Below, in pieces: positions 36,421-44,590 of a stretch of 64,000 nt of DNA (its first letter is position 1; every line of letters starts with the position of its first letter). The notes under the pieces are model-generated. The model saw nothing but the letters and a program-made list of their open reading frames with translations. It had not been told where the DNA came from and made no database searches. The stretch is taken from contig NZ_RCWY01000002.1 of assembly GCF_003688625.1 (NCBI RefSeq), positions 558,001 to 622,000 of the forward strand. The letters run 5' to 3'. This stretch comes from Sphingomonas sp. PP-CE-3A-406 (GTDB taxonomy: Bacteria > Pseudomonadota > Alphaproteobacteria > Sphingomonadales > Sphingomonadaceae). The translations under genes were made by a program, and so were the position numbers.

Positions 36421-37607
36421 AGATCGTCGACGTCTGCGCATTCTATACGCCGACCGGCGGCGGCGTGCGCACCTATATCGACCGCAAGCTCGTCGCGCTC
36501 GCCGCACGCGGGCACGAGGTCGTCGTCATCGCCCCCGGCGAGGAGAACCGCGAAGAACAGCGCGGCCCTAACGCCCGCGTGCGCTGGCTGAAATCGCCAC
36601 GCTTCCCGCTCGACCGCTCCTATCGCTACTTCGCCGACCGCGCGGCCCTGCACGCGATGCTCGACGAAGAGGACGCCGACGTGGTCGAGGTCTCGTCGCC
36701 GTGGCGCAGCGCATCGATGGTCGCGGACTGGCGGACGCGGTCGGGGTCGCGCGCGCGGCTGTCGCTGATCGCACATGCCGATCCGCTGTCCGCCTATGCC
36801 TATCGCTGGTTCGGCAACGTCGCCTCGACCCAGGCGATCGATCGTGCGTTCGACTGGTATTGGCGGCATCTGCGCCGGCTCGACGCGCAGTTCGACCATA
36901 TCGTCAGCGCCAGCGACAGCCTGACCCAACGGTTGCGCGAAGGCGGTCTCAACAAGGTGACGACAGATCCGATGGGCGTCGACCCGGGCCAGTTCTCGCC
37001 GCGCTTGCGCGACGCCGACCTGCGCCGCGAGATGCTCGCGCTATGCGGGCTTGGCGAGGATGCGCTGCTGCTAATCGGGGTGGGTCGCCATGCGCCGGAG
37101 AAGCGCTGGGACATGGTCGCGCAGGCCGCGACGGTCGCGGGTACGCACACCCCGGTCGGGCTGTTGATCATCGGCGGCGGTTCGCGGCAACGGCGCGTGA
37201 TCGATGCGATCGGCGACAACCCGCATGTCCGCCTGCTCGAGCCGATCCGCGACCGGACCGCGATCGCCCGGCTGATGGCGAGTGCCGATGCGCTGGTCCA
37301 CGGCTGCGAGGCGGAGACCTTCTGCTTCGTCGCGGCCGAGGCGATCGCGTCGGGGCTGACCCTGATCGCCCCCGACCGCGGCGGCGCCGCCGATCTCGCG
37401 CAGGCCAATGACGGCGTGCTCTATCGATCCGGCGACACGCAGGCGGTCGCCGATGCGATCCTGGCGTTTGCCGGAACGCGGTTGGCCTCGGCGGCGGGTC
37501 CTCTCGATCGCCCGGTGCGCACGATGGACGATCATTTCGACGCGCTTCTGGCCTTGTACGAGGACAATATGGTTGCACAGCCCGAACGCCGGCTGGACGT
37601 GGCATGA
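36417..37607 (+). CDS. group 1 / GT4-family glycosyltransferase
   Basis: A 396-residue GT-B fold glycosyltransferase. The N-terminal domain has the acceptor-side loop FYTPTGGGVRTYIDRKLVAL and the C-terminal domain has the donor-binding pattern LLIGVGRHAPEKRWD, GGGSRQRRVIDAI and the E-x7-E type motif in HGCEAETFCFVAAEAIASG. It probably adds a sugar to a lipid- or polymer-linked acceptor at the cytoplasmic membrane face. It overlaps the deacetylase-like gene before it and the small membrane protein after it, forming a three-gene unit. Confidence 0.88.
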   Translation: MKIVDVCAFYTPTGGGVRTYIDRKLVALAARGHEVVVIAPGEENREEQRGPNARVRWLKSPRFPLDRSYRYFADRAALHAMLDEEDADVVEVSSPWRSASMVADWRTRSGSRARLSLIAHADPLSAYAYRWFGNVASTQAIDRAFDWYWRHLRRLDAQFDHIVSASDSLTQRLREGGLNKVTTDPMGVDPGQFSPRLRDADLRREMLALCGLGEDALLLIGVGRHAPEKRWDMVAQAATVAGTHTPVGLLIIGGGSRQRRVIDAIGDNPHVRLLEPIRDRTAIARLMASADALVHGCEAETFCFVAAEAIASGLTLIAPDRGGAADLAQANDGVLYRSGDTQAVADAILAFAGTRLASAAGPLDRPVRTMDDHFDALLALYEDNMVAQPERRLDVA

Positions 37608-37840
37608 TGACCGCCATGGCTCTGATCTCGATGCCGGACACCAGCGAAGACGATCTGGCGAGCGCGACCACCGTGGCGCGACCATCGATCCGCGACGACC
37701 TGACTCGATCGCCACCCGTCGCCGCGACACCCTGGCGGGCACCGCTCTTCTACCTCGCCCCGATCGCTGCGATCTTCCTGCTGATCGCGGTCGCAATCGT
37801 GCTGCTGTGGCGGGTCGTCACGCGGTCCCGCAGCCTGTGA
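37604..37840 (+). CDS. small single-span membrane protein
   Basis: Unrecognised 78-residue protein with an acidic N-terminal half and one C-terminal membrane segment (LFYLAPIAAIFLLIAVAIVLLW) followed by basic residues (RVVTRSRSL), so the N terminus is probably periplasmic or the protein is tail-anchored. It overlaps the glycosyltransferase stop by four bases and is therefore part of that operon. It may anchor or assist the glycosyltransferase. Confidence 0.7.
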   Translation: MMTAMALISMPDTSEDDLASATTVARPSIRDDLTRSPPVAATPWRAPLFYLAPIAAIFLLIAVAIVLLWRVVTRSRSL

Positions 37841-37962
37841 GACGCCCCACCGTCCTTCGGTAGCGACAGACGCCGCGATACGCGGTATCCGTCGCGGTTC
37901 CTGAAGTTCGGAGCAATGCCGTAGCCGACGCGGAAAGTTTTCAGCCTGCCGGGCTTTCGGCA

Positions 37963-38463
37963 GTGCTTGCGGCGCATCGCCCGCAGCTCGTCCGGTTCTT
38001 CACCGGGCGGACGGGGAGTGCTGCGGAAGCCGAAGACGTGGTGCAGGAGATCTGGTTGCGCACCGCCGAACCCGCCGCCGGGCCGATCGCCAACCCGCTC
38101 GCCTATCTCCACCGGATCGGCCTGAACATCGTGCTCGACCGGGTGCGCGCGACCGGACGGCGCGCGCGCCGCGATACCGGCTACGCGGAGAGCATGACGA
38201 CGATCATGGGCGACGAAGCGGTCGACGATACGCCCTCCGCCTTCGATGCGGTCGCCGGGCGGCAGCGGATCGCACAGCTGGCGACCGCGCTCGCCGGCCC
38301 CCCCGAGGGGGCAATGCGGGTATTCCGGCGCCACAAGATCGATGGCCTGTCGCATGCCGAGGTCGCCGCGGAATTCGGCATCACCCGCAGCGCGGTCGAA
38401 AAGCATATCGCCGTCGCGCTTAGGCACCTCAGAAAGGCGCTCGATGATCGAATCGACGATTGA
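37963..38463 (+). CDS. ECF RNA polymerase sigma factor (FecI-like)
   Basis: A 166-residue extracytoplasmic-function sigma factor. Region 2 (VRFFTGRTGSAAEAEDVVQEIWLRT) and region 4 (HKIDGLSHAEVAAEFGITRSAVEKHIAVALRHLRKAL) are clear, with a short linker. It is followed by FecR and a TonB receptor, the standard cell-surface-signalling trio. The start is uncertain: no in-frame ATG precedes the GTG at 37963. It should direct transcription of the receptor, and maybe the downstream glycosidase genes, when the receptor binds its ligand. Confidence 0.87.
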   Translation: MLAAHRPQLVRFFTGRTGSAAEAEDVVQEIWLRTAEPAAGPIANPLAYLHRIGLNIVLDRVRATGRRARRDTGYAESMTTIMGDEAVDDTPSAFDAVAGRQRIAQLATALAGPPEGAMRVFRRHKIDGLSHAEVAAEFGITRSAVEKHIAVALRHLRKALDDRIDD

Positions 38464-38547
38464 TCGTCATGCCCGACTGCGGTGCGGGATGAACGGTGGC
38501 GTCTATGGCACGAGCGGGGGGCATCCGCTTGGAACGAGGGCACCTTG

Positions 38548-39534
38548 ATGGCTGCGACGACCCAAGACCCGATCGACGCAGCGGCAGCCTGGCACGCCCG
38601 GATCGATGCGCCCGACATGGATTGGGAGGGGTTCGGCGACTGGCTGGCACGCGATGCCACGCACCGCGCCGCCTATGATTCGATCGCGCTGCTCGATGCC
38701 GAGATCGGCGAGGCCGCCCCGTCGATCGCCGCGCTGCTGCCGGCAAACGACGACGCCGTGGTCGAAGCGCAACCGTTCGCCCTGCCCCCTCGGACGTCGC
38801 GCTGGCGCTGGGCGGCGACCGGCACCGGCGGCGCGCTCGCGGCCGGGCTGGCGCTGCTGTTCGTCGCGCCGCAGCTCGGCGGCGACGGTGCTCAGGTCTA
38901 TGCGACGAACGCCGGCGATACGCGCGCGCTGACGCTGGCGGATGGCAGTGCGATGCGGATCGATCGCGGATCGCGCGTTTCGGTCGCCGGCGGCACCACC
39001 CCGCTGATCACGCTGGCGAACGGCGCGGCGAGCTTTACCGTCCGTCACGATCCGTCGCGAACGCTGATCGTCCGCGCCGGCGACTACGATATCCGCGACG
39101 TAGGCACGCGCTTTTCGGTCGTCAACGCCGGTCGAACGCTGTCGGTCGCCGTCGCCGAAGGCGAAGTCAGCGTGGCGCCCCACACCGCCGACGGGTCGCC
39201 TCCCGCTACCGTGACCGCGGGGCAGCGGCTCGACATTGACACCACCACCGGGATCGCCGCGCGGCGCCCCATCGCGCCCGCCTCGGTCGCCGACTGGACC
39301 GATGGCCGGCTCAACTACGACGGTGCGCCGTTACCGCTGGTTGTCGCGGACATATCGCGGTATGCGACCGCCCCGTTGGTGGTCGATCCGTCCGCCGCTG
39401 GACTGCGCTTTTCCGGGGTTTTGACGATTGGCGATGGATCGCGGCTCCTCGATCAGCTTCGCGCGGTTCTGCCTGTACGGTTGCGTCGCGCTGACGGCGT
39501 CGTCCATATCGAGCGCGCCGGCCTACGCGGATAA
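38548..39534 (+). CDS. FecR-type anti-sigma factor / signal transducer
   Basis: A 328-residue membrane protein. The cytoplasmic N-terminal anti-sigma part contains the FecR motif AAAAWHARIDAPDMDWEGFGDWLARDATH. One membrane segment follows (about residues 93-110, GTGGALAAGLALLFVA). The periplasmic FecR domain (LTLADGSAMRIDRGSRVSV, IRDVGTRFSVV) and a C-terminal STN-like part complete it. It holds the ECF sigma factor inactive until the TonB receptor signals. ATG 38548 lies 84 bases after the sigma stop. Its 3' end overlaps the receptor gene by about 100 bases in another frame. Confidence 0.9.
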   Translation: MAATTQDPIDAAAAWHARIDAPDMDWEGFGDWLARDATHRAAYDSIALLDAEIGEAAPSIAALLPANDDAVVEAQPFALPPRTSRWRWAATGTGGALAAGLALLFVAPQLGGDGAQVYATNAGDTRALTLADGSAMRIDRGSRVSVAGGTTPLITLANGAASFTVRHDPSRTLIVRAGDYDIRDVGTRFSVVNAGRTLSVAVAEGEVSVAPHTADGSPPATVTAGQRLDIDTTTGIAARRPIAPASVADWTDGRLNYDGAPLPLVVADISRYATAPLVVDPSAAGLRFSGVLTIGDGSRLLDQLRAVLPVRLRRADGVVHIERAGLRG

Positions 39535-41782
39535 ACCGGCTCAGGGCGGGATCAGCATCGCCCAGGGCTCGCTGCGCACCGCACTCGATTCGCTCGCACG
39601 GCAGACGGGCATTTCGATCGGCATGGCGGGGTCGCTGCCCGCCTTGCAGGTCAAACGCATCGATCATGTTTCGGATATCGCCAAGGCGCTGCGCAAGCTG
39701 CTCGCCGGGACGCATCTGCGCGCGGTCCGCGTCGATGCGACGACCTGGCGGATCGAACCTGCACCGCACCACGACCCGGTCGAGCGAAACCGCGAGATCG
39801 CACCGCCGGCCGACGCCGGTGGCGATATCATCGTCACCGCCAGCAAACGCGACGAACGCCTGTCCGACCTTCCCGCCTCGATCGGTATCTTCGGTGCGCC
39901 CGCGCTCGATCGTCTGAGCGGCAAGCGCGGGCTGGTCGATCTCCTCGCCGCCACCGACGGCGCGTTCTCGACCAATCTCGGGCCGGGCCGCGACCGGGTG
40001 TTCCTGCGCGGCGTCGCCGACAGCGCCTTCAACGGCACCAGCCAGTCGCTCGTCAGCCTGTATCTCGACGACGCGCGGATCGGCTATTCCTCGCCCGATC
40101 CCGACCTCAGGATGGTCGATATCGACCACATCGAGATTCTCCGCGGGCCACAGGGAACGCTGTACGGCACCGGCGCGCTCGGCGGTGTGGTCAGGATCGT
40201 GACCACCCGGCCCGATCTGAACACCGTGTCCCAAACGCTCTCGACCGAGGTCACCGGAATCAAGGACGGCGCGCTGGGCGGCGCGCTCGATGCGACCGTC
40301 AACCTGCCGATCGTCACGGGCAGCGTGGCCTTGCGCGCGTCCGCCTGGGCGGAGACGATGCCCGGCTGGATCGACGACAGCGGACGCGGCAAACGCAACG
40401 TCAACCGCACCGCACGAACCGGCGCCCGCGCGGCACTGCGCTGGGCGATCGGCAACGGCTGGACCGCGACCGCGAGCGGCGTCGGCCAGTGGATCGACAC
40501 CCGCGACAGCCAATACGCCACGCGAGGGCTGACGCGCGCGACCTCGATCGCCGAGCCGCAGGACAATGATTTCGTGACGGGATCGCTCGACATCCGCGGA
40601 TCGATCGGCCGGCTCGACGTACAGTCGACCAGTTCGGTCGTATCGCACGATTTCACCAGCACCTACGACGCGAGCAGCAGGGCGAGCCTGCTCGATACCG
40701 CCACGCCGCTCGCCTATGACGAGAGTCGCGAGATCCGCCTGCTGACGCAGGAGTTTCGCGTCAGCGATCCGTCCGCGCGCCATCCCTGGATCATCGGTGC
40801 GTCGCTGCTGAAGGGCACCACCCGGCTGAAGGGCAGCTTCGTCGCGGCCGGCGACGCGATCGAAGCCCGCGACGACAAGGAGGCGGTCTTCGAGGCGGCG
40901 CTGTTCGCCGAAGGCACCGAGCGGCTGTCCTCCGCGCTCGACTTCAAGCTCGGCCTGCGCGGCTTCGTTACGACCAACGACATCGAACAGCAGGGCCCGC
41001 AGGAGCAGAGCGCGACCAAGCTCGGCGTCACCCCCAGCGCGACGCTCAGTTGGCACCGCGACGAGACCGGTCTGGTCTGGCTGCGCTATGCCAGCGCGAT
41101 CCGGCCCGCTGCGGTGTCGCGCGATCTGCCCGGTAAAGACCAGAAGATTCCAGGCGATGAACTGCAAAGCCTCGAACTTGGCTGGCGGGTCCGCGCGTTC
41201 GACGACCGGGTCAGCCTGACCGGCGCAGTCTTCGGGTCGGTCTGGAAGCATCTGCGCAGCGATGTGGTCGACTCGGATGGGCTGTTCGGAACGATCGACG
41301 TCGGCAACGCCACCAATTACGGCATCGAGTTCGGCGCGCGGATGGACGCGCGACCGCTGACGATCGATGTCGGTACCACCATCCAGCGTGCACGACTGAC
41401 CTCCCCCAGCGAATACCAGCGTGGCAACGACGACGACCGCCGCCTGCCGGTGGTCCCCGACTTTTCCGCACGGTTCGGCCTGACGCGGACATTCTCGCTG
41501 ATCGCGCTGCCCGCCAGCGCCTATCTGACCGCGCGCTATATCGGCCAGACCCGGTTGAGCTTCGACCCGACGCTCGATCGCCGGGCGGGCAATTATGCGA
41601 CGGTCGCCGCCGGCGCGACCGTCGACGACGGTCCGCGCCACTGGTCGCTTGCGGTCGACAATCTCCTGAACGGACGCGGCAACAGTTTCGGCTTCGGCAA
41701 CCCGTTCACGCTCGCGTCGATCAAGCAGACCGTCCCGGTCCGACCGCGCGCGATCACGCTGAGCCTGTCGATAGGCTTCTGA
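39434..41782 (+). CDS. TonB-dependent receptor with signalling STN domain
   Basis: Outer-membrane active transporter of 782 residues. The signal peptide (ending APAYA) is followed by an STN signalling domain (about 38-108, ISIAQGSLRTALDSLARQTG), a TonB-box-like stretch (DIIVTASKRDE), the plug (EILRGPQGTLYGTGALGGVVRIVT) and a beta-barrel ending in LSLSIGF. The STN domain contacts FecR, so the receptor both imports and senses its ligand. The ligand is not known; the adjacent exported glycosidases suggest an oligosaccharide, though iron complexes are the classical case. TTG 39428 is an alternative start. Confidence 0.92.
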   Translation: MDRGSSISFARFCLYGCVALTASSISSAPAYADKPAQGGISIAQGSLRTALDSLARQTGISIGMAGSLPALQVKRIDHVSDIAKALRKLLAGTHLRAVRVDATTWRIEPAPHHDPVERNREIAPPADAGGDIIVTASKRDERLSDLPASIGIFGAPALDRLSGKRGLVDLLAATDGAFSTNLGPGRDRVFLRGVADSAFNGTSQSLVSLYLDDARIGYSSPDPDLRMVDIDHIEILRGPQGTLYGTGALGGVVRIVTTRPDLNTVSQTLSTEVTGIKDGALGGALDATVNLPIVTGSVALRASAWAETMPGWIDDSGRGKRNVNRTARTGARAALRWAIGNGWTATASGVGQWIDTRDSQYATRGLTRATSIAEPQDNDFVTGSLDIRGSIGRLDVQSTSSVVSHDFTSTYDASSRASLLDTATPLAYDESREIRLLTQEFRVSDPSARHPWIIGASLLKGTTRLKGSFVAAGDAIEARDDKEAVFEAALFAEGTERLSSALDFKLGLRGFVTTNDIEQQGPQEQSATKLGVTPSATLSWHRDETGLVWLRYASAIRPAAVSRDLPGKDQKIPGDELQSLELGWRVRAFDDRVSLTGAVFGSVWKHLRSDVVDSDGLFGTIDVGNATNYGIEFGARMDARPLTIDVGTTIQRARLTSPSEYQRGNDDDRRLPVVPDFSARFGLTRTFSLIALPASAYLTARYIGQTRLSFDPTLDRRAGNYATVAAGATVDDGPRHWSLAVDNLLNGRGNSFGFGNPFTLASIKQTVPVRPRAITLSLSIGF

Positions 41783-41871
41783 GCAACGCGACTCCCGTGC
41801 GGCAACGCCCGCCACCGCACGACCAATTCGTTTGCATGCTACCGCGCCGCACCGGTACGAGGAGGCCATAA

Positions 41872-41883
41872 GGTACCGATACC
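41872..41883. promoter_or_regulatory. LacI-like operator before the GH3 gene
   Basis: GGTACCGATACC is an imperfect palindrome (GGTA/TACC arms, central CG; minus strand reads TTGGTATCGGTACC), close to the general LacI-family pattern. It ends 26 bases before the GH3 start codon, a typical repressor position. No LacI protein is encoded in the window. Confidence 0.4.
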
Positions 41884-41909
41884 AAATCGCGTGCCATCTC
41901 GGGGGGACT

Positions 41910-44441
41910 ATGATGTCGGCAGGCTTTTCCACGGTCACGATCGCGCTTCTGCTGCAATCCGCGGCGACGCCCGTGCCGGCTCCGGCACCCGCGTTTTCCG
42001 CGGTCGCGCATCCGGAAATCTGGCCGACCGCGAACGCGCGTCCCTCGCGCGATCCGAAGGTCGAGGCACGGATCGACGCGATCCTGAAACGCATGTCCGT
42101 GGAGGACAAGATCGGCCAGCTGATCCAGGTCGACATCGCCAGCATCGAGCCGTCGGACCTGCGCACCTATAAGCTCGGCTCGATCCTCAACGGCGGCAAC
42201 GCCGGGCCGCACGGCAACGATCTCGCGCCACCGGTCGAATGGCTCAAGCTCGCCGACGACTTCTACGACGCGTCGATGGCGCGCAGCGACGGCCGCCCCG
42301 CGATTCCCGTGATCTGGGGCACCGACGCGGTCCACGGCAACAACAACATTCCCGGCGCCACGCTCTTCCCACACAACATCGGGCTCGGCGCAGCACGCGA
42401 CCGCGACCTGATGCGCGAGATCGGCCACGTCACCGCGATAGAGACCGCCGCCGCCGGCATCGACTGGACCTTCGCACCGACGCTCGCCGTCGTCCGCGAC
42501 GATCGCTGGGGCCGCACGTACGAGAGCTATTCCGAGGAACCGCAGGTCCAGGCCGATTACGCCGGGGCGGTGATCGAAGGCGTCCAGGGCAAGGTCGGCA
42601 CCAAGGAGTTCCTCGCCCCCGACCACGTCATCGCGACCACCAAGCACTTCCTCGGCGACGGCGGCACGGGCGGGCGCGACCAGGGCGATGCGCTGATCCC
42701 CGAAACGACGCTGCGCGACATCCACCTTGGCGGCTACCCCGCCGCGATCGAGGCCGGCACGCAGTCGGTGATGGCCAGCTTCTCGAGCTGGAACGGCGCC
42801 AAGATGCACGGCAACAAGAGCCTGCTTACCGGCGTGCTCAAGGACCGGCTCCACTTCGACGGCTTCGTGGTCGGCGACTGGAACGGCCACGGCCAGGTCG
42901 ACGGCTGCTCGAACGAGAGTTGCGCCGCAGCAATCAACGCCGGCCTCGACATGTTCATGTATTCGGGCAGCGGGTGGAAGACGCTCTACGCCAACACGCT
43001 GAAGCAGGCGCAATCCGGAGAGATCCCCGCCGCGCGCCTCGACGACGCGGTCCGCCGCATTCTCCGCGTCAAGATCCGCGCAGGCACGTTCGATCGCGGT
43101 CGCCCGTCGTCGCGCGCGCTCGCCGGCAAGATGAACCTCATCGGTGCCGCCGACCACCGTGCGATCGCCCGCCGTGCCGTGCGCGAATCGATGGTGCTGC
43201 TCAAGAACGAAGGCGGCCTGCTTCCGCTGAAGCCCTCGGCCAACATCCTCGTCGCAGGCGACGGCGCGGACAACATCCCGCAACAGGCCGGCGGCTGGTC
43301 GCTCACCTGGCAGGGCGGCGGCACCACCAACGCGAACTTCCCCAACGCCGAGACGATCTGGTCGGGGATCAGCACCGCGGTCAAGGACGCCGGCGGCACC
43401 GCGACGCTGTCGGCGGACGGGAGCTTCGCCAAGAAGCCCGACGCGGCGATCGTCGTGTTCGGCGAACAGCCCTATGCCGAGTTCAAGGGCGACCGCCCGA
43501 ACCTCGAATACAGCCCCGAGGACAAGTCCGACCTCGAACTGTTGCGCAAGCTGAAGGCTGCGGGCGTGCCGGTCGTCGCGGTGTTCCTGTCAGGTCGCCC
43601 GCTCTGGGTGAATGCCGAACTCAACGCCTCCGATGCGTTCATCGCGGCGTTCCTGCCTGGTAGCGAAGGCGGCGGCGTCGCCGACGTGCTGTTCCGCAAG
43701 AAGGACGGCAGCGTCGCCAACGACTTCCGCGGCAAATTGAGTTTTTCCTGGCCCAAGCGCCCCGACCAGTATGTTCTCAATCGCTCCGACCCCGGCTACG
43801 ACCCGCTGTTCGCGTTCGGCTACGGGCTCAGTTACGCCAAGCCGGGCAGCGTGCCGAAGCTCGACGAAACCCGCCCTGCCGGCATGGCCGCATCGTCGAA
43901 CGGCACGATCTTCGGCAAGGGCCGCGTCCCCGAAGGCTGGTCGCTCGCGCTGGTCGAGCAGGGCCAGTCGAAGGTCCGCCTGCTCGGCGTCAACGCGACG
44001 ACCGCGACCAAGCGCCTCACCGCCTCCGCAGTCGACCGCCGCCGCCAGGAAGACGCGCGCGCGTTCGTCTGGACCGGCGGCCCCGCCGAAACGCGGGTTG
44101 AGGCGTCCGGCCCGCTCGATCTCACGCGCGAGAGCAACGGTGAACTCAGCCTGGTCGTCGACGTCCGCGTCGATCGCGCAGGCAGCGCACCGATCGGTCT
44201 CGGCATGGTCAGCAACGACGGCAAGTCGGTCACCGTCCCGATCACCAAGACGCTCGCGGCCGGCAAGCCGGGCGACTGGCAGCAGGTGATCGTTCCAGTG
44301 CAATGCTTTGCCAGGCGCGGCATCGATATGACGCACGTCACCGCACCATTCGTGATCGCCACCGACGGCAAGCTTGGCCTCGCGATCTCCGACGTCAAGA
44401 TCGACTCCGCGCCCGTGCCGATGACGAAGTGCGGCGATTGA
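41910..44441 (+). CDS. exported GH3 exo-beta-glucosidase
   Basis: An 843-residue glycoside hydrolase family 3 enzyme, probably cleaving terminal beta-glucosyl residues. The N terminus is a poor but likely signal peptide (ends APAFS region). The (beta/alpha)8 domain contains KHFLGDGGTGGRDQG and the nucleophile D323 in FVVGDWNGH. The second domain has GEQPYAEFKGD, with E524 as the likely acid/base by analogy with plant-type exo-glucosidases. A C-terminal ~170-residue beta-sandwich (ExoP-like) follows. ATG 41910 has GGGGGGA just upstream. It sits directly after the TonB receptor and before a GH2 enzyme on the same strand. Confidence 0.92.
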   Translation: MMSAGFSTVTIALLLQSAATPVPAPAPAFSAVAHPEIWPTANARPSRDPKVEARIDAILKRMSVEDKIGQLIQVDIASIEPSDLRTYKLGSILNGGNAGPHGNDLAPPVEWLKLADDFYDASMARSDGRPAIPVIWGTDAVHGNNNIPGATLFPHNIGLGAARDRDLMREIGHVTAIETAAAGIDWTFAPTLAVVRDDRWGRTYESYSEEPQVQADYAGAVIEGVQGKVGTKEFLAPDHVIATTKHFLGDGGTGGRDQGDALIPETTLRDIHLGGYPAAIEAGTQSVMASFSSWNGAKMHGNKSLLTGVLKDRLHFDGFVVGDWNGHGQVDGCSNESCAAAINAGLDMFMYSGSGWKTLYANTLKQAQSGEIPAARLDDAVRRILRVKIRAGTFDRGRPSSRALAGKMNLIGAADHRAIARRAVRESMVLLKNEGGLLPLKPSANILVAGDGADNIPQQAGGWSLTWQGGGTTNANFPNAETIWSGISTAVKDAGGTATLSADGSFAKKPDAAIVVFGEQPYAEFKGDRPNLEYSPEDKSDLELLRKLKAAGVPVVAVFLSGRPLWVNAELNASDAFIAAFLPGSEGGGVADVLFRKKDGSVANDFRGKLSFSWPKRPDQYVLNRSDPGYDPLFAFGYGLSYAKPGSVPKLDETRPAGMAASSNGTIFGKGRVPEGWSLALVEQGQSKVRLLGVNATTATKRLTASAVDRRRQEDARAFVWTGGPAETRVEASGPLDLTRESNGELSLVVDVRVDRAGSAPIGLGMVSNDGKSVTVPITKTLAAGKPGDWQQVIVPVQCFARRGIDMTHVTAPFVIATDGKLGLAISDVKIDSAPVPMTKCGD

Positions 44442-44491
44442 TGGAATCCCAACGGAACTTCGCACCGTCCGCTCGATTCCTGTCAAAGGTC

Positions 44492-44511
44492 TGATTTGCC
44501 AAATCAATTGG
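44492..44511. promoter_or_regulatory. two interlocked palindromes between GH3 and GH2 genes
   Basis: TGATTTG-C-CAAATCA (44492-44506) is a perfect 15-base palindrome. GCCAA-ATCAA-TTGGC (44498-44511 region) is a second one that shares half of it. They lie 51 bases after the GH3 stop and 80 bases before the GH2 start and could be an operator or mutually exclusive RNA hairpins. Confidence 0.4.
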
Positions 44512-44590
44512 CTTTCCCGGTCGGTCATGCTCTGACGGATCGATAGCGCAGCCCGGCCACAGATCCGGCTGCCGATATGGGGGATGACTG

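Noticed and set aside
39311..42166. A 951-codon minus-strand frame over the TonB receptor and GH3 start
   Set aside because: Composition is typical of antisense shadow frames and it overlaps two well-supported genes.
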